This document shows positions 61,866 through 64,000 of a DNA stretch of 64,000 bases, piece by piece. The stretch lies in NCBI GenBank assembly GCA_963575745.1, contig CAUYUJ010017994.1:137114-201113 (forward strand), in the 5' to 3' direction. The translations under genes were made by a program, and so were the position numbers. Each line of letters opens with the position of its first letter. Positions within the stretch are counted from its first letter, which is position 1. The DNA is from Prorocentrum cordatum (Eukaryota > Sar > Dinophyceae > Prorocentrales > Prorocentraceae). The notes under the pieces were generated by a model. The model was given only the letters and a program-made list of their open reading frames with translations, made no database searches and was not told the DNA's origin.

Positions 61866-62403
61866 ACGACTCAGTAGCACGAGCCCCGCAGGGTTCAGCG
61901 CTGCTGGCACCTGGCACGAGCCCCGAAGGGTTCAGCGCCAGGTGACTGGGAGCACGAGCCCCGAAGGGTTCAGCGCTCCCACTTGGAGTAGCACGAGCCC
62001 CGCAGGGTTCAGCGCTGCTCGCACCTGGCACGAGCCCCGAAGGGTTCAGCGCCAGGTGACTGGGAGCACGAGCCCCGAGCGGTTCAGCGCTCCCACTTGG
62101 AGTAGCACGAGCCCCGCAGGGTTCAGCGCTGCTCGCACCTGGCACGAGCCCCGAAGGGTTCAGCGCCAGGTGACTGGGAGCACGAGCCCCGAAGGGTTCA
62201 GCGCTCCCACTTGGAGTAGCACGAGCCCCGAAGGGTTCAGCGCTGCTCGCACCTGGCACGAGCCCCGAAGGGTTCAGCGCCAGGTGACTGGGAGCACGAG
62301 CCCCGAAGGGTTCAGCGCTCCCACTTGGAGTAGCACGAGCCCCGAAGGGTTCAGCGCTGCTCGCACCTGGCACGAGCCCCGAAGGGTTCAGCGCCAGGCG
62401 ACT
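61866..62403. repeat. Tandem hairpin array, 114-bp trimer of three stem types
   Basis: Fourteen 36-39-bp monomers, each with GCACGAGCCCCGAAGGGTTC followed by AGCGC. Monomer starts are 61877, 61914, 61952, 61991, 62028, 62066, 62105, 62142, 62180, 62219, 62256, 62294, 62333 and 62370, in order A-B-C repeated; each type recurs exactly every 114 bp. Flanks differ by type but always pair with themselves: A GAGTAGC/GCTGCTC (with one T-G pair), B CACCTGGC/GCCAGGTG, C TGGGAGC/GCTCCCA. The core GAGCCC-CGAA-GGGTTC folds too. 114 is a multiple of 3, so both strands stay open (38-residue repeats), which need not mean coding. Confidence 0.93.
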
Positions 62404-62722
62404 GACGTCGTCGTCCTCCTCCGCCTCCTCCTCCTCATCATCATCATTCGGCCTCATTGTGAACGGATTTGCCTGGTCTATCACGCGGACTCTCAATTCT
62501 GAGAGCCCTACTCGGACTTCAACTGCGAATGCTATGGGAAAAGGATCGTCACACCAATCTCATCACGCGGGCACTCTGGAGCGGCATGCCTCGCTTGCAA
62601 GCTACGGCTTGCCCAAGGTATCAAAGGATGGGTCTGGGGAGTTTCCCCTACTGTGCCAGCGGTCACTGGACGCACACAGGCCCAAGCCATGCAGAGGCCC
62701 CTCTCCCTGTTTTATCCTCCTG
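62404..62722. other. Spacer before the gap
   Basis: Short TCC/ATC run (62410-62445), then unique sequence without a recognised gene. Confidence 0.4.
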
Positions 62723-62822
62723 NNNNNNNNNNNNNNNNNNNNNNNNNNNNNNNNNNNNNNNNNNNNNNNNNNNNNNNNNNNNNNNNNNNNNNNNNNNNNN
62801 NNNNNNNNNNNNNNNNNNNNNN
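62723..62822. other. Assembly gap (100 N)
   Basis: One hundred undetermined bases followed directly by a TAC run; the true length and content are unknown. Confidence 0.99.

Positions 62823-62900
<78 letters not shown>
62823..62900. repeat. TAC trinucleotide run
   Basis: 78 bp of perfect TAC (26 units) bordering the gap; the repeat probably extends into it. Confidence 0.97.
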
Positions 62901-63089
62901 CCCGTCTTCGTTTTCTTTCTTCTTCCTCGAGCGCATGCGCCTCAACAGGGGGTGAATCCGCATTGTACCCTGGAGTGTTACGGCGAGGACCCCTGAACCG
63001 TTTCAATCCCAGGTACTTTGACCATGTCCGCACATGTCAAAAATAATCTGCGCACAGTGCACACCCGAGCGTCATCAGACTGCGTCCGG

Positions 63090-63845
63090 CCGACTCCTCC
63101 TCCTCCTCCCCCTTGCTCCTCTCCCCTCCATATTCCTGCTCCTCCTCTTTCTCCTCTTTTTCCTCCTCCTCCTCCTCCTGCTCCTCCTCGTCTCCTCCTC
63201 CTCCGTTACCCCTTCATCCTCCAAATCCTCCTCCACCTCCTCATCCTACTCCCCCTCCTCCTTCTCCTCCTCCCCCTCCTACTCCGACTCCTCCTCCTCC
63301 GTCGCCTCCTCCTTTTCCTCATCCTCCGCTTCCTCCTCCTCCTTCTCCTCCTCCTGCTCCTCTGTTTTTCTCTGAACGACAGCGTCGCGCAACGCGTCCC
63401 CGCGTCCTCCGCTTTTTCTTGGGCAAGCCGCAGTCTGCTCCTCCTTCTCCTCCTGCTCCTCCTCTTCCTCCCCCTCCTCCAAGACCCCCTCCGTCCCTTC
63501 TTCCTCATCCTCCTCATCCTCCTGTTGTCTTGGGCAAGCCGCAGGCTCCTCCTCCTCCTCCTCCTCCTCCTCCACCTCCCCCTCCCCCTCCCCCTCCCCC
63601 TCCTTCTCCTCCTTCTCCTCCGCCTTGGGCAAGCGGCAGGCTCCTCCTCCTCCTCCTCCTCCTGCTCCTCCGCCTCCTCCTCCTCCTCCCCATCCTCCTC
63701 CTTCCTCCTCCTCTCCTCATCCTCGTCCTCGTCCTCGCCCTCGTCCTCCTCGTCCTCCTCGTCCTCCTCGTCCTCCTCCTCCTCCTCCTCCTCCTCTTCC
63801 TCCGCCTCCCTCCTCCTCCTCCTCCTTCTCCTCCTCCTCCATTCG
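63090..63845. repeat. TCC-rich array with CTTGGGCAAGC inserts
   Basis: TCC/CTC repeats over about 750 bp, with CTTGGGCAAGC(C/G)GCAG inserted three times (63418, 63529, 63624), roughly 100 bp apart. This indicates a larger tandem unit built on the microsatellite. Confidence 0.85.
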
Positions 63846-64000
63846 TTTGTCTTATACATAACTTCTCCCTGCCGCATCCCAAAACCGGTCGAAAGGGCGG
63901 GCCGGACGCTTCGACCATGTATGAATGTGGCTCTCGTCCTAGCGCCGCGCACATTCGTTTCACAAGTTTGCAAGAGTTTTACGGATTCAGAGCGGCCCCC
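63846..64000 (-). repeat. Dispersed repeat, inverted copy at window end
   Basis: On the minus strand: GCGCGGCGCTAGGACGAGAGCCAC, then GTCCGGCCCGCCCTTTCGAC, then CAGGGAGAAGTTATG, running into GGA repeats. Same order as 7115-7390 and 6384-6490. Continues past the window. Confidence 0.75.

Noticed and set aside
61866-62403. CRISPR array
   Set aside because: Repeats and spacers alternate in only three fixed types with no unique spacers, and the setting is eukaryotic; the hairpin-trimer reading fits better.
61645-62502. 38-residue-repeat protein across the hairpin array, open on both strands
   Set aside because: Openness on both strands follows from a 114-bp stop-free unit; the self-complementary stems explain the sequence better than coding does.

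Overview
The window looks like nuclear DNA of a dinoflagellate. The best evidence is a 20-nt near-copy of the dinoflagellate spliced leader (one T short of the canonical sequence) just upstream of a compact intronless gene at 46.75-47.36 kb on the minus strand. Supporting signs are Ty1/copia, LINE, Helitron and Merlin-type elements with dinoflagellate-style architectures, GC-rich unique sequence, and very abundant tandem repeats. Genus cannot be fixed from sequence alone. Positions 62723-62822 are an assembly gap of 100 N.

Layout. 1-5.5 kb: a macrosatellite in which CAGCCT-type arrays alternate with blocks of a 73-bp repeat. 5.5-10 kb: GAT, GGA, CTACAT and GCTA-type simple repeats plus diverged dispersed repeats. 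10.2-11.1, 21.95-24.64 and 56.46-57.88 kb: a satellite in which TTGG-like cores recur about every 10.6 bp, close to the DNA helical repeat. 12.2-18.7 kb: a decayed LINE (minus strand) with ORF1, APE-type endonuclease and reverse transcriptase. 19.4-21.7 kb: two 101-bp satellite arrays. 24.6-35.5 kb: microsatellites, foldback elements, dispersed repeats and a few exon-like islands. 35.72-44.96 kb: a complete but dead copia element with 151-bp LTRs and an extra methyltransferase-like module between protease and integrase. 46.75-47.45 kb: the spliced-leader-tagged gene. 48.2-56 kb: a Helitron (minus strand) with Cys-rich N-terminus, Rep and PIF1-type helicase. 58.0-59.1 kb: a Merlin/IS1595-like transposase. 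61.87-62.40 kb: an array of 14 hairpins built from three alternating stem types around one constant core. 62.8-64 kb: TAC and TCC repeats and another copy of a dispersed element.

There is no operon and no classic host gene cluster. The only plausible intact host-type gene is the small secreted or membrane protein at 46.75 kb. The rest is mobile elements in various states of decay and repeat arrays. Most long open frames are artefacts of repeats that lack stop codons. The most unusual signals are the 114-bp hairpin trimer array, the helically phased TTGG satellite, the methyltransferase-like module in the copia element and the relic spliced leader.
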